Positions 24,000-36,371 of a DNA stretch of 64,000 nucleotides are shown piece after piece. The position numbers and the translations under genes were made by a program. Every line of letters starts with the position of its first letter. The first letter of the stretch is position 1. The notes under the pieces were generated by a model that was not told the origin of the DNA, searched no databases, and worked only from the letters and a program-made list of their open reading frames with translations. Source of the DNA: Halichoerus grypus (taxonomy: Eukaryota; Chordata; Mammalia; Carnivora; Phocidae); the NCBI RefSeq assembly GCF_964656455.1, contig NC_135714.1, forward strand, positions 81,390,403 through 81,454,402, read 5' to 3'.

Positions 24000-25000
24000 C
24001 TTACACTTTGTGGAAGAAGAAAACATCATCTGGAAGGGGAAATATGCGTAGGAAATTCACTATGACTCTCTTTGATTTGGAGGCGGTTTCCACAAAGCTG
24101 ATATGTTTGTGTGTGTGTGTGTGGCTGTTTCTCTCACAAAAGAAATGAACAAATATATAACAAAGAAGATGTTCTAACAAGACTGAGTTTTATCCCTGTG
24201 CTTGGATAAAAACTTTCCAAGCTAGGGGAAACAATCGGATTCTTTGTAAAAATGCCTTCTGGCCACTAACGAGAATGATGTTAGGTAATTATAGCTGGCT
24301 GTGATGCAAATTCTCATGATGCAGGCTCAATATGGCACTAGGAATGGAAAGTCCAGACTCTTTCTCAGAGCCATGGACTCCATCTCCGGTTAAATCCTCT
24401 CTGCCGCAGGCCTCCTTCTGGCTCATTCTCTACCCATGGCCTCTCATGCTAAACCTTTGTCTACGTCTGACAGCTCCACCAGGCCCTACATTCAGTGGAA
24501 AAATACCATCTGCACATGTTATTTCCCATCCTCCATGGCTGGAAGACACTGATGACATGTAGTCCTCCAGGCCTCCAGAGTTGTTTTCAGGAATGAACGA
24601 TTTTTCATGGCAGGTGTCCATGAGTCACTCCACCCTGTAGATGGTTGGCTGAGTCTCCAGGATTGAGTGATTCGCTCTCTGAAAATCCCTATAGAGCAAT
24701 GATGGAGCCAGGTTCATAAGGTAGGGAGGGCCTCCAAAAAAATGGATCACTCCACATGCAAACTCAGGAAATGAAAATGTGGCCTCAGGCTCAGTTGCAG
24801 GGGAGAACTCTTAGGAGGACTAAGTATAGTCACCCCAACTGGAAGACAGCCAGTGCTAGGGGGCCAGCTCCAGGGGTTGACACAAGACCGCTCCAGGAGC
24901 CTTAATTGCCACAGGTGGATGGCATAGTTCTTTTAAATCTCTCCTAAAAATAAGTCTTTCATGAATCTAACGCCAAGTGTTGACTGTATTATCATTTTTA
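24000..25000. other. Intergenic stretch; one GT microsatellite
   Basis: A short (GT)n run lies at about 24107-24122. Otherwise no recognised features. Confidence 0.4.
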
Positions 25001-25198
25001 TTTTTATTTAAGATTTTATTTATTTATTAGAGAGAGAGAGAGAAAGCTAGAGATAGAGCACGAGCAGATGGGGAGGGGCAGAGGGAGAAGCAGGCTCCCC
25101 GCTGAGCAGGGAGCCCGACATGGGGCTCGATCCTAGGACCCTGGGTCATGACCTGAGCTGAAGGCAGACACTTAATGGACTGAGCCACCAGGCACCCC
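25001..25198 (-). mobile_element. CAN-SINE
   Basis: Minus-strand copy, well preserved, with ccccgctgagcagggagccc. 11-bp target-site duplication TATCATTTTTA at 24990-25000 and 25199-25209. Confidence 0.96.
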
Positions 25199-25869
25199 TA
25201 TCATTTTTAAATTAAGGATGAAAAGAGGTAGTGGTAAGGAGAAAGAAGAGGTGTTCATTCTTGAGAAACCAGAGGTACCGTCCATGAGTTGCTCAGGAGT
25301 GATTTTTGAAAGTTGATTTTCTTTCTTCTTTAAAAAAAAATTTCTTACAGATGCTTATTTAATTTCTCCTTTACAGTATTCTTTTTGTTTTGTGAAAGCC
25401 TAAGAAGTGTATCCTAAGAAAAGGAGTCAAAGTGTGACTCCTCGCTGCCCAGGTGCAGGGATAAGGCTCCTGTTCTGTCCGCCACACCTTCAGAGTTGTC
25501 GGAACGCCGCCCTGAAGTGCTAGCCCCACGGTGGGTGAGGTGAACCCAACACATGGGCCAGCAAAGTCCCTTCTTCACCCTCCCGGGAACCCCAACCTCC
25601 CTGGGTGCAGGGGGCTGGTGGAACAGACTGGGTATGAGCAAGGGTTTTGGAGTCAGATAGACCTAGGAGTTGAGCCAAGGTTTCACTTCTTACTGCCATG
25701 TCCATGCACAGACCCCAGGTAATATTATTTCTACCTCAGAAATAATAATATCACGCCCTCAAACAGAGGCTATGAGGAAAGATGATGGAATGGCACACAG
25801 TAGTCCTCAAAGGACCTGGCCCGTGGTATCATCAGTACATCTTTAGGGGATCTTGCTTAGCATGGAAAT

Positions 25870-25930
25870 AATAATCTTGAACAATTTAGGGAATCATAGT
25901 TGCTTTTACTACATCTAAAACACTTCTGTA
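25870..25930 (+). repeat. Local direct repeat, copy 2
   Basis: Counterpart of 23215-23276, 2.65 kb away. A SINE has inserted at its right end, so the last bases (aaaacacttctgta) are also that SINE's target site. Confidence 0.7.
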
Positions 25931-26050
25931 GGGGCGCCTGGCTGACTCAATCGGTAGAGCATGTGACTCTTGATCTCGGGGATGTAAGTTCGAGTCCCAC
26001 ATCGGGTGTAGAGATTACTTAAAAATAAAACCTTCAGAAAATGAATAAAT
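25931..26050 (+). mobile_element. tRNA-Lys-like SINE (short carnivore SINE)
   Basis: Short SINE whose whole body follows tRNA-Lys: an A-box-like TGGCTGACTCAATCGG, an anticodon-arm GACTCTTGATCTC and a B-box GTTCGAGTCCC. It then reads gtgtagagattacttaaaa and a tail. Target-site duplication AAAACACTTCTGTA / AAAACACTTTTGTA at 25917-25930 and 26051-26064 (one mismatch). The internal pol III promoter boxes look intact. Confidence 0.95.
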
Positions 26051-26064
26051 AAAACACTTTTGTA

Positions 26065-27631
26065 AAACATGTTTTGGTTTTGGATATAGAGTACGGGGAC
26101 AGGGTTAGTTAGCAAATGACAGCGGTTCCATGGGATAACTCACGGAGAATAGTTTATTGTATCACTGCCAGAAATACAGAGGGAAAACTCTTCTTAAATG
26201 GCATTTCAAATGTCTCCTATTTTTTTTTCCTTGACTCTCAATTTAAAGTCATATGTATTTGCTTCCTTGCTAGAAGTTAAGGTGTCATTCCGCTAATGGG
26301 AGCCCAGCTACGCCAAAATTGCTGCTTGTTTATGCGTTTGCCATTAGGGGGTCTTCCATATTTTCCCATGCGTTCTTCCCCTTCCTCAAAAGCAGGGGCC
26401 ACACGGGCACGCCTCTCATTGCTTGCTCCCCCAGCCCCGTAACTAGCTAGTGTTCAGTGAACTCTTAGTCAATGAACTGTTGGATGCATGTGAAACCATT
26501 TACTGCCGGGAGGTTTCTCCAAAGACACAACCTACAAGCTGAGTTCCTCAGCTCGTCAAAGCCACTCTCTCCATCCAAATTTCTGTATTTAACTATAATC
26601 CTCAATAAAAAAGCAGGTGTTCAGGTTGTTTTGAGTTTGTGTGGGGTTTTTTTGTTTTTGTTTTTTAGATTTTGTTTTTTGTTTTGTTTTGGTTTTTGTC
26701 TTTTGTTTTTTTGCCACTATTTAGCTTCTTTTCTGTTGCACTGTTTTGTTTCGATCCAAGTCTACTCTTTTGTGTTTTCTTCCTACAAACTTTTTTTTTT
26801 TTCAAAAAAAGGTTTTTCTCTGAGACTTTTTGCTTCCCTGAGGCTGGGCGGGTGGACTTATGTGGCTTGAATTTTGTTTATGTGCTTTGAAAATTCTAAT
26901 TATAACTCTTTGGGGAGTTGCTGTGCAAAGTTCTGTATAAAAGCAGAGCTGGATGGTGGACTGACAGGCTGGTGGGGATTAAACGTGCGTGTCACTCTGG
27001 GGCTGGGTGCAGCTGCCGCAGCTAATGCCACAACACATAAGCCCGGGACAAAGGCTTGCTGAGACACATTGTTGTATTTTCCTGGGCTCTTAGAAGGGGG
27101 CCTGGTTAAAGGAGGGGAATGTAGCACTGTTAAATATGGTGACGTTGACTGCCTCCCTAAGCTGATTTAGGGGCACCAAGGGGTCCTCCCAAAACGGTGC
27201 AGGCCTTTCGTTCTCTAGCTGAAAGGTCAAGCGTGGAATCTAAAAATCACTGCTAAAGTCATAGCGTGCCACTTCCTAAGAGAGGGTCACTGGCTGGTCA
27301 GCGAGGGGCAATGAGGAGACAACATGGGGTCAGTCAATCCCCTTAGAAGGAAAGGCTTTGGAGTAGGGAGCTAGTTTATATGTTTTGTTCCTGGGCTTGT
27401 GCAACAAGGATAAAATAAATTTTCTTGTTAAGGACATCCACTGAGTCATCTCAGGATAGCTGCTTCATCCTCCTCCCATCTTCTCGCTTTACCGTACAGC
27501 TTACAGTCCATCGTGAACACCAAGCCTTGTGGGCTAAGAATTGTCTCCCCACCCCCAAGTGTCTATTTTCTGTCATTATTTGCAAATGCTAGGCCCAGGC
27601 GAAGGTCAGTGGAAACATCAGGTTGCTGACA
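26065..27631. other. Intergenic stretch with a T-rich low-complexity block
   Basis: 26643-26820 is a T-rich, TTTTG-repeated block that produces chance phenylalanine-rich frames. The rest has no recognised repeat or exon. Confidence 0.45.
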
Positions 27632-27804
27632 CCTCAGCTTCTCAAAGTGCGGCCCATGGGCCAGCGGCAGCTACGTCACCTACGAACACCTTACTTGTTA
27701 TACATGAAGACTCCAGCCCCCACCCCAGACCTCCTGGATCAGAATCGGTATTTTAACAAGGTCCCCAGATGATGTGTGTGCACATTAAAGTTTAAGAAGC
27801 ACTG
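27632..27804 (+). mobile_element. MER20-like hAT MITE
   Basis: Order tctcaaagtgcggcccatgg, ctccagcccccaccccagac, ggatcagaatcggtattttaac and aaagtttaagaagcactgg matches the MER20 pattern, with inverted ends. Confidence 0.7.
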
Positions 27805-27810
27805 GCTCAG

Positions 27811-28010
27811 GGCGCCTGGGTGGCTCAGTTGGTTAGGCAACTGCCTTCGGCTCAGGTCATGATCCTGGAGTCCCGGGATCGAGTCCCACATCAGGCTCCC
27901 TGCTCGGCAGGGAGTCTGCTTCTCCCTCTGACCCTTCCCCCTCTCATGCTCTCTCTCTCTATCTCATTCTCTCTCTCAAATAAATAAATAAAAAATCTTT
28001 AAAAAAAAAA
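27811..28010 (+). mobile_element. CAN-SINE, young-looking
   Basis: Near-consensus GGCGCCTGGGTGGCTCAGTT head, CT run and A tail. Perfect 17-bp target-site duplication AAGAAGCACTGGCTCAG at 27794-27810 and 28011-28027, at the end of the MER20-like MITE. Confidence 0.98.
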
Positions 28011-28027
28011 AAGAAGCACTGGCTCAG

Positions 28028-29740
28028 ATCTTCATGTAGATTTATTCAATTTTGGTTTGCACATTAGAAAGACAATGGATCATTTCTGGATGTTGAAAGA
28101 GGATATGAGGCCACAAGAAGCAGTACCCCATGCTGTTCCTTGAGAGATTCACTTGCGTGTCTCAGGGGCCCCTCATCCTCTCAGGCCTCAGCAGGGGTAC
28201 TTTACTAGTTTGTCCCTGTGCTTCCTGGATCGATATGCTCCACCTGCCAGTGACCAGGTCTCCACCATCCCCCTTCTGGAGCCCGTCTAGGGGTTCCCGG
28301 AAGGGGGATGGAGCCGTGCTGCTTCCCCTCTGCTCCAGCTGCCACAGACGGTCTCCAACCACCCACAGAAAAAGAGGGTGTATTCCAGACCTCCGAAGCT
28401 CGGAGCAGCCCCACTCTGGTCTACTGTTTGTTACCTGGAGCTCTTGACTATCTGCTTCCTGGGCTCTAATAGTCACCTCTCTTTCAAGTAAGAACATTTC
28501 CTTTCAAGTGGCCACCTCTTTTCTGGAGAGGGGGCCAGGAAGTGACATGGTTGGGAGAAGAAAGGGGCCCCATGCAAGATGGCGGGAAGTGGTGGCCAGA
28601 GGGCAAAGTTGATCCCCAGAGGATGCTCTGTGGAGATGGGGAAGAAGAAATTCAGCACAGAGTCTGCTATTCCATGTGAAGTTTATTTCTGTGCTATAAT
28701 AAGAGCCTCCCTCCATTTCTCAAGCAAGGCTTTTAGCAAAGTCTGCTGTCTCCATCTCCTTGGCAGGAGAGCTGAGGTTTGGGGACCATGTCTGGCCTTC
28801 GGTCGGGTGGTGTGGTGAGAGGAGATATTCCCTCACCCTAGAAGGCACACCAGCTGCCTAAGTGACCTAGATTTCAGGGGAAGCAAGAAGTTGAGACCTA
28901 TAACTATGAAAGTGTAAGCCACCCAAATTCATAGAAATCTTGGGGGAAAACACTGTATTTGCCACAGAATATGGAATGGGGGAGCCTGGACCAATTACTC
29001 TTTTTTAATTAAATGAATGAGTGCCCCTAGAAGGGACTTGGATCACCTAGAAAACAGTTACACTACTGAACAGTTATACTTCCTGCCAGGACACAAAGGT
29101 TCTGGAGTGGAAGAGAGATTAGGTTGAATTGAGATCAGGAAAAGCCACCGCAGCCTGCCTGCATCTAGCCCTGGGGACTACCACTGTCACTCTCTGAAAA
29201 CCCGCTTCCACCCTTTTCCCCTCTGCCCCTTATCTGTCAGACACGTGTCTGTCTAAACCCGAAGTTCTAGTTCCCTCCCATGGGACCCCAGGATCCCAGA
29301 ATCATCAGTGATATTGAGTAACCCGTAACCCCTAAGTAGATTTTGTCTGTGGAACACACTTGGAGGATCTCCACAGGAACCACCACGTCCTGACACCTGC
29401 CTAGCTGAGACTCAGCTCAGCTGTAGAGACACAGGGACAAGAGAGCTTGAGTTTACTTAGCTGCCACCTTGCAAGCATGGAAAGATCCCTGCCTTTCCTG
29501 TTTCTGGAAGATCTCCTCGCTCTACCTACCCAGCCCATTGCCTGCCAGCACACAGCAGATGCTTCAAAGGAATGACTGAGCCTTCTTTGGTGCGGGAGTG
29601 TTGACTGGTGTAAACAGGTACAGCTGGTTAGGTCATGAGATGCTTGGTTTTCTTCATTCAGGCTTACAGCACTCATTTACCTAGAAGCCTGAAAAATCTA
29701 TCACCACACCACTCATGGTCTGCAGCCTCTTCCGCCATCT
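28028..29740. other. Intergenic stretch without recognised features
   Basis: GC richer than the surroundings in places (28240-28420). The open frames here are short and overlapping on both strands, with no recognised domain, so I call no gene. Confidence 0.4.
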
Positions 29741-29890
29741 CCAGTGGTCCTCAACCTTTGGAGACCATGAAAATCAACTGGGGTGACTGTCAGAGATGCA
29801 GATTCCTGGGCCCTGAGCCCAGTTGGGATGTGGAGGTTGGTGGTCCATGGACCCACTGGGAGGAGCCCTGCTCCTGCACTTGGCCTTTGG
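29741..29890 (+). mobile_element. Possible MER5-type hAT MITE fragment
   Basis: Starts ccagtggtcctcaacctttgg and continues aaaatcaactggggtgact, atgcagattcctgggccc, similar to the MER5 family. Only one end is convincing. Confidence 0.4.
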
Positions 29891-30412
29891 TTTTCCAGGG
29901 TGCTAACTCCAAGCCCCCACCTTCCAGAGTCATTAATTTCTGCTCCTACAGGGACTTTGGATGCTTAAACTCCCCTCAGGGCTAGGCTCATCCTTTTTGC
30001 TTCTGGAATATTCCTGCTTTAAGAGCCACCTATTTCCCCAGCGTACTCGGGTTCCTCTTTTTCAGTTTCTCTGACTCCTTCTCAATGTTTCCCCCTAAAA
30101 CCCCTCTCCTAGTTCCTTATAATTCTGTCCTTCCTTCTGCTTCCTCTCTCCACTTAACCTTCTGGAAATAATTCACCTTGGTAATAGTCCCTTTTATACA
30201 GACCACAGAACAGAACGAAACACATTTACATTTTAAGCAAAACTTCTCTTTACTCTCATTAACATATTTGAAATGCCAAAGACTCCATCTTTATATGATT
30301 CCAGACCTATGGGCGTGGAAGGAATAGTGACAAACTTAACCTACCTCAAAATCGTTGCTGTGGCCAAATGACGTTCCCTGTAAACAGGGGGCCGCTCTCC
30401 GGCTGCTTTCAC

Positions 30413-30446
30413 CGTGAGACCGTGAGACCGTGAGACCGTGAGACCG
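30413..30446. repeat. 8-bp minisatellite, CGTGAGAC x4
   Basis: Four perfect head-to-tail copies of CGTGAGAC at 30413-30444, followed by a partial CG. Each copy holds one CpG, giving CpGs spaced 8 bp apart in otherwise CpG-poor sequence. Confidence 0.98.
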
Positions 30447-30951
30447 AGCACCCAAAGAGGGAGGTCTCACTGTTCCCAGTCACCATTACAATGAAAGGAT
30501 GCTACTTTAGCAGTTTAATAGTACCTAGGTTCCTTATTTTAAATGAAAAATAAAATGCTTTGAAGATTTAGATTTACTGAGTGGAAAAAGTGCTTAAAAT
30601 GTTATAATTGCAGGAACAAAGAAATCATTTTTTAGGTTTAAAATTGAAGTTGTAGATTCAAATCACTTTTTATTCATTCAGATCCTTCTGGGAAGCTTTA
30701 AGCTTTAAAGGAGAGGACAGCTAGCTGAATTAAGAATTGAACTGTTTAAAACTTGATGAGACAGATAAGGAATTACATCTAAATCATTTAAAAATTTGGT
30801 TTTTAATGTATCTTCTATAAATGTGGTGTTGAGTAATACTCCGCTTTTTTAATCAAGAGCTAAACTTCTGTAGATAGGAGGAAGAAAAAGCAATGGCGCT
30901 AATCTCCACTCCAGATAAAACAGTCAGAGCGCCCAAACCAGTGCGGTATGA

Positions 30952-30968
30952 CTGCCACCTAGTGGCAG
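30952..30968 (-). promoter_or_regulatory. CTCF-type binding motif
   Basis: On the minus strand this reads CTGCCACTAGGTGGCAG, which contains a 14/14 match to the CTCF core pattern CCASYAGRKGGCRS. It is also nearly palindromic, so orientation rests on the better-scoring strand. It is not in a recognised repeat. Confidence 0.5.
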
Positions 30969-32744
30969 AATATCCTCATCACAGAAGCCCTGCCTCGTGG
31001 AAGCAGAGGAGAGGGCTACCTCAGGTGCCTGGACTGCGAGGCTAATTTACAAACGAAAACCACCAGGTGACTACAGTAAAGTTTTATTTTCCATCATGTC
31101 AACACTTAGAGCTTCTAGGACTACTTTAAGAAATATATATGTGTTGATACAGTTTCAAAGAAAGTTATATAGGGACATGTAAATCATGGTCTTCACTCTC
31201 ACAAGTTTATCTTATTTCACTCAGGCTCCAAATAGACAGCAGATATCTGAGGTTCAAATTTCCTCTCAATTTCATTCTAGCCCAGAAAGCACTCAATGAT
31301 TTAAAAATTAAAAAAGCAGCAAGGTTTGCTGATTTTTGTAGCATTGGAATCAGTAAGGAAAGGACAGTGGGCTAAGTCAGATTCACTCAGCTCCACCGGG
31401 AACCCGCTGTGGGACCTTAGGCGAGTATTTTATTACTTGTCAACCCATTTGCCCAACCTGTTAAGCAGAGGAGTTGAAATAGATTCTAAGATGCTCTCCG
31501 TGAAAAGTTCCAAGACTTCTCCTGTTTCTTAATTTCTACCCTACGGTGGACCAAAACATTTTGAAACTTCAGCTTAGCTGCTCCATTCGCCCTGCACCAG
31601 CTCCCACCCCACCCCCTCCACACACACTATTGTGGGTGATTTCAAGGCTGACCCATTTTCATAAACTGACTCTATCCCTTCTGGGAAATGGAGTGTCACA
31701 GAAATATCTTAGCTGGCCAGTTGGTCAAATCATCTTTGCTCTTTGTCATTTGCACCTATGGTCTTTTCGAATGAAGTTGACCAAGAAGACAAAAAGGCTT
31801 TGAATAAAGCCCACATGATTCAAAAGTGTGTAACCTGACATAGTTTCATTTTGTTGAGTTAGCAGCTACCTTTGCAAACTTAAAAACAAACGCTGGTGTG
31901 TTTGAGGTTTCATTTCATTCCGCGCTCTCAGTATTCAGAAATCAGTTCCAAGACGATTAAGCGTGACCTTTCCATACGGACGGTGCCTGCCTTCGCCGGC
32001 GCAAACGGCACCTGTCACACCAACCCTCAAATGCAGATGTTTGCATATTTGTAAGACATAGTGTCTTAAAATGGTAAAATGAGTGCTGGAGTCAAGGCTT
32101 CGCGGAAGGGAGCATCATATCACGTAATCTGTTCCAATGACTTGATAAGAAAGCCACGCTGCAGTTCTAGGAAATTAGGAGACACGTGAAACGAAGCACT
32201 CTTCTTAAACCACACACATGTGTGCTCTCTTAAAATTATTGGAATCACATACAAACCCTGCTGCATCTGAACGCATGCTGATTCACTGTGGTAAGAAGTG
32301 TTTTGTGAAATGTAGGTGATCCCCAGCTTCAACACAAAGTAGAACGCATACTCAGCATGTGTGGGAGAGCTTCCACAGCCCTGCATCTTGTCCCCAAAGT
32401 CCTAATATCTCACAGTTAAAAGGGATCTTAAAAGCTATTTCCTCCAAATATAAGAATCCTTCACTAGTAGCTACAAGGGCAGGGGAAAGGAAGGTCTGGG
32501 AGCGATCTAACCCCGAGGATAGCCAAGAAGATTGAGAAACAAGAATAAACCTGTCGAGAAGTCCATCTGTTTTTATTTATCACCAGCAACCCTCAATTCC
32601 AAACAATGTCAATGCTAAGATACTCATCCAGGCAGGGGCAGACCAACTTCACTCGCCCACCCTGCCCCCGCCCTGTTGACTCCCAAGCTTTCTACGCTCT
32701 CTGGCCTCTGACTTAATATTACATAACTAAGAGTATACTGCTTT
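30969..32744. other. Intergenic stretch without firm features
   Basis: A weak MIR-like trace may exist at 31400-31500 (tgggaccttaggcgagtatt). A small CpG-bearing spot (31970-32010, ttcgccggcgcaaacgg) stands out but is too short to call. Confidence 0.4.
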
Positions 32745-33480
32745 CCGGGTTTTTTAAAAATAGATTTTCTACTTTATATCTCCTAATTATCAAAATGATA
32801 TTTTATAACTTAGAAGATATAAAAACAACATAAACAAGCATTTAAAAATTTGTCCATAATTCCACTATCCAGAGATGCTTCCAACCTATGAAAGGCATAT
32901 TTCCTGCATGTCCTCCTCCTACCAATTTTTCTTCACATGTTTGAGGTCATTTGTATATCTATACTAAAGACTAAATGTGATAAATCACATTTTTAAAGGC
33001 TGCATAATAATCCACTCTATTGGGCTGTGCTAAACATTTTTTAACTATTCTGTTAATGTTATACATTTAAGCTGTTTCTAACCTGTCACTCTTACAAGAT
33101 AACGTAATGAAGAAGATGACTGTAATATTATTGTATTTGTCTCTAAGTATTTCAGTTAAAATTCCTAGAAATGGAATTACTGGATCAAAGATTAAGCACT
33201 TATTACAAAAACCTTAGCAATTATACTGCTAAATGGCTAGTTTGCATATGTACAGCAGTGCATGAAAATGATGATCACACCAGACCTCCCTGACATTGAG
33301 CATTATCAGGCCATCAGGTAAGAGGGAGAGAGGGTGGTTTGTTTGTTTTCGTTTTTGCTAATTTGATAAGCAAAAAAAGTATCTTTTACTAATACAATTT
33401 ATACTTCTTTGATTACCAGTGGAATTTTGCATTTTCTCATTTATGAATTTCTCTTCAAGTCCTTTTCTCATATAGATAGC
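32745..33480 (-). mobile_element. Old LINE-1 (L1ME/L1MC-type), antisense
   Basis: Antisense old-L1 phrases in order: aatttgtccataattccac, tttaaaggctgcataataatcc, aattcctagaaatggaattactgg, ttctttgattaccagtggaa and tctcttcaagtccttttct. Diverged and non-coding. Confidence 0.7.
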
Positions 33481-33909
33481 CACCCTTTGGAACTTATTTA
33501 TTTACTTAAAAAAATGCATAAAGAAGCACAATTTTTTATCCGTTTGCCTGCCTCATACTGAATGCTTTCAGTAACTCTCATACTGAAATGCTTTCTCTGC
33601 TGCCATGTAACCTTGACCCCAACGACCAAGTCCTGCCTCCCAGGGACACACATACTAAGAAGCCATCCTTTCTTTCCCATGGCGCTTGCAGATAACCATC
33701 ACAGTCCCCTCTGTGCTTTTCTTCCCTGACTGATCAACTGTTCCATCATCCTACTCGGTCACATTTTAGTGTGTTGGAGTCCACTAGAGTGGTGGACAGA
33801 GAAGGATACAAAAATCAAGCTATGGTTTCACCAGGATGATGGGGCAGGACTTTGACCTCCACTGGCTTTGACACTGTTTGTTTTTGTTAATACTGCCTAA
33901 GTCCTTAAC

Positions 33910-33912
<3 letters not shown>

Positions 33913-33947
<35 letters not shown>
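33913..33947. repeat. (CT)n microsatellite
   Basis: A pure CT run of about 34 bases. It is not part of a SINE, as no SINE head or tail flanks it. Confidence 0.95.
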
Positions 33948-33952
<5 letters not shown>

Positions 33953-34128
33953 CTGCTGCACTATCTCATGGATGTTTCACAACAAGTAAGAAATTTATCA
34001 AAACTCCCATTTTTCAAATGACTTTTCTCAAGCCAGGTCTCTTTATTCTGTGCTCAAAGGATTGATTTGAAGACTCTAAAAGCAGATCTTTACATTCATG
34101 GGAGGTAGGCAGACACTACTAGCAATGT

Positions 34129-34530
34129 AAAAAAAAAAAAAAAAAATCCGTTCTCCTCTTATTTTGGCACACAGCTAGATTTCATTTCTAGGCTCTGTTG
34201 CATTTGGGTAGAGCCACGGGGTAAGTTGTGTTCAGTGGAATTGGGGAGGTTATATGTATCTCTTATTGGTCCAGCCCATCCAAACCTCCCTCAACTGCTC
34301 CTCCATGCTGACTGGCTTTATGAAACTGAGAGCAACTTTGAAATCCATGTGTTAAAGACAGCATGACCACTGATGGCCTGGTTTGTAAATGACTATGAGG
34401 TAGAGGCTGTCCCCACTGACTTGAATACACTCACCAGACAATTACATGAATAAGAATTAAATTTCTTATGTGTTGAAGTATTAAATGTTGAGTCTACCTG
34501 AAGCAGTAATTTAGCATACCCTAACTAATG
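34129..34530. mobile_element. Possible LTR-like fragment after a poly-A run
   Basis: An A-run (34129-34147) is followed by sequence ending aatttcttatgtgttgaagta, and then ttagcataccctaactaatg, which resembles the 3' end of several ancient LTR families. Weak evidence. Confidence 0.3.
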
Positions 34531-35069
34531 CAGGAGAAAGTGAGGTACAGTGGAAAGAGTCTACAGTGAAAACATTATGTGGCATGTCCATTCCTGACTT
34601 CTGCTTTCCTTGTATCACAGGGGGCTGGAAGCCCACCAACTACATTTTGTTGATTCCCTTGCCAACCGTCTTCCAGAAAGAATCTGTCAATTGGGAGACT
34701 ACAGAAAGGAAGAAATCTTTTTTTTTTTTTTTTTTGCCTTTTCCTTTCTGCTTTAGGCAGTACATCCAGCACCAATGGAACATCTGCAAGCTCGAGAAGT
34801 ATTAGTGCCCGTTTTCAGCTGCATCAACAAAGGTGTGTCCTCCTCGGTCCCCCAGACCAGCAGGGGCAGTGTCTCCCTCAGTTCATCAGCAATGCGGACT
34901 TGGGTGCCTGGATCTGAGGAAGTCCCAGCTTCACGATCTCCCTCTTACTGCCTTGCTCTTTTGACATCTTTGTAGCCAATTCCCTGTGTTATATTCCTCC
35001 CTGGATGAAGTATCTAGATTGGTTTCTTTTTTCTAACCTGGACACTGACTGACAATAACACAAGTTCTA

Positions 35070-35134
35070 TTCCTGGAGCTGCTAATTACTAACATATCCC
35101 TTATAATTTCTGAGCCCCAATTTTCTCACCTATT
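35070..35134 (+). mobile_element. MIR fragment cut by a SINE
   Basis: gagctgctaattactaacat and ctgagccccaattttctcacc follow the sense MIR middle section. The element stops where the SINE target site begins. Confidence 0.55.
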
Positions 35135-35149
35135 AAAAAATAACAAGAG

Positions 35150-35272
35150 AGGCACCTGGGTGGCTCGGTCGGTTAAACAGCTGACTCTTGATCTCAACTC
35201 AGGTCTTGATCTCAGGGTCATGAGTTCAAGCCCTGTCTTGGGGACCATGCTGGTTGGGGAGCCAACTTTAAA
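35150..35272 (+). mobile_element. Short CAN-SINE variant without a CT run
   Basis: Head ggcacctgggtggctcggtc, then two successive tcttgatctca-type segments and a gggaccatgctggttgggga end before the A tail. The usual CT run is missing. Target-site duplication AAAAAATAACAAGAG / AAAAAATAACGAGAA lies at 35135-35149 and about 35274-35288. Confidence 0.9.
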
Positions 35273-35289
35273 AAAAAAATAACGAGAAT

Positions 35290-36129
35290 AATGAAAACCG
35301 CTCTGCCCAATTAACATAATATTCATGATATCCAAAGGAAAGTGGCATGAAACTCATTGTAATTTATACATACATTACTTTTTTTTATGGAACCTGGTTA
35401 AGTTTCCTCTTGTTGGTCACATCTCCCTCTTTCTAGAATTTTAGGAGCCTCTTGAATATTTCTAAATCTTGATCCAGTTAAATATATTAATTATTTCCTC
35501 CTCTGAAAAAAGCTAATATAACCCGCTGCCAACAGGGAGAACTGTTCTTCTATAACCACTGAGGGCAAAGCTTCAGTCCTTTCCTACCACCTGTTGGCAA
35601 ATGTCACCAGTGAACCAATGAGCCTGGCTTGCTATAACTATGCCGAACTGATTGAATGCCAAAGATGGGCTTGGGTGCAGGATACATGGTAGACACAAAG
35701 GAAGACAGACCTCAGATCCCAGGTGAACGTTCCTTGACTTTACTTACATACACTTAAACCCCTCTTAGAAGAAGCAGGACCTCAGCCCATTATCCCTCAT
35801 ATCCTCCCCAGTTATTTCTGGGAGTTCCCTGAAACATCACCTCACATGGGCTGAAGACCACGTCCCCTCCTGTTCTTTGCTCTAACCTTTGTGCCAAGAG
35901 TCCTATGTCCTCCATGTCCTCCATGAGGCTGTTCTCTGCAGGGTACAGAGCTCCACCCTGCTCCCCCAGCTCTGTGGACACAGTTCAGGTAAAGTGGACA
36001 GAAGCAGGAAAGGGCTGGCTTTTGATCCCACTACAGTTCACTCCTCAGGTAGGTGACTTTCTATAGCTGCCTTTAGTGGATTTATGATATCATCATTTTT
36101 ATGATGTTCTAGGGGTGAGAAAAAATTGT
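35290..36129. other. Intergenic stretch without recognised features
   Basis: I recognise no repeat family or exon. Confidence 0.4.
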
Positions 36130-36326
36130 GCTTGAGGTAGACTGGCCCTTTTGATGTTTGGGGGCTAGACAATACTTTGGGGTGAAGTGTTATGTGCACT
36201 TTAGGATGTTTGGTAGCATGACACACCACATGCCAGTAGGCGCCTCACATTGTGAAACCAAGAATGTCTCCAGACACTACCAAATGTCCCCTGGAGGACA
36301 AAATTGTTCCCAATTGAGAACTACTG
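36130..36326 (-). mobile_element. hAT-type MITE
   Basis: Reverse of a common mammalian MITE: ctttaggatgtttggtagcat, aatgtctccagacactacc, aaatgtcccctggaggacaa and a terminal attgagaactactg. The subfamily name is uncertain. Confidence 0.65.
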
Positions 36327-36371
36327 TCTTAGGGTCTATGGAGTATATACTGTATTAGGATTCCCCAGAGA

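Noticed and set aside
25931..26050. Possible tRNA-Lys gene
   Set aside because: The tRNA-like body has mismatches in stems, continues into a SINE tail and is flanked by a target-site duplication, so it is a SINE.
34850..34875. Another CTCF-like motif (ccagcaggggcag)
   Set aside because: The G-run is one base short of the core pattern, so several core positions fail.
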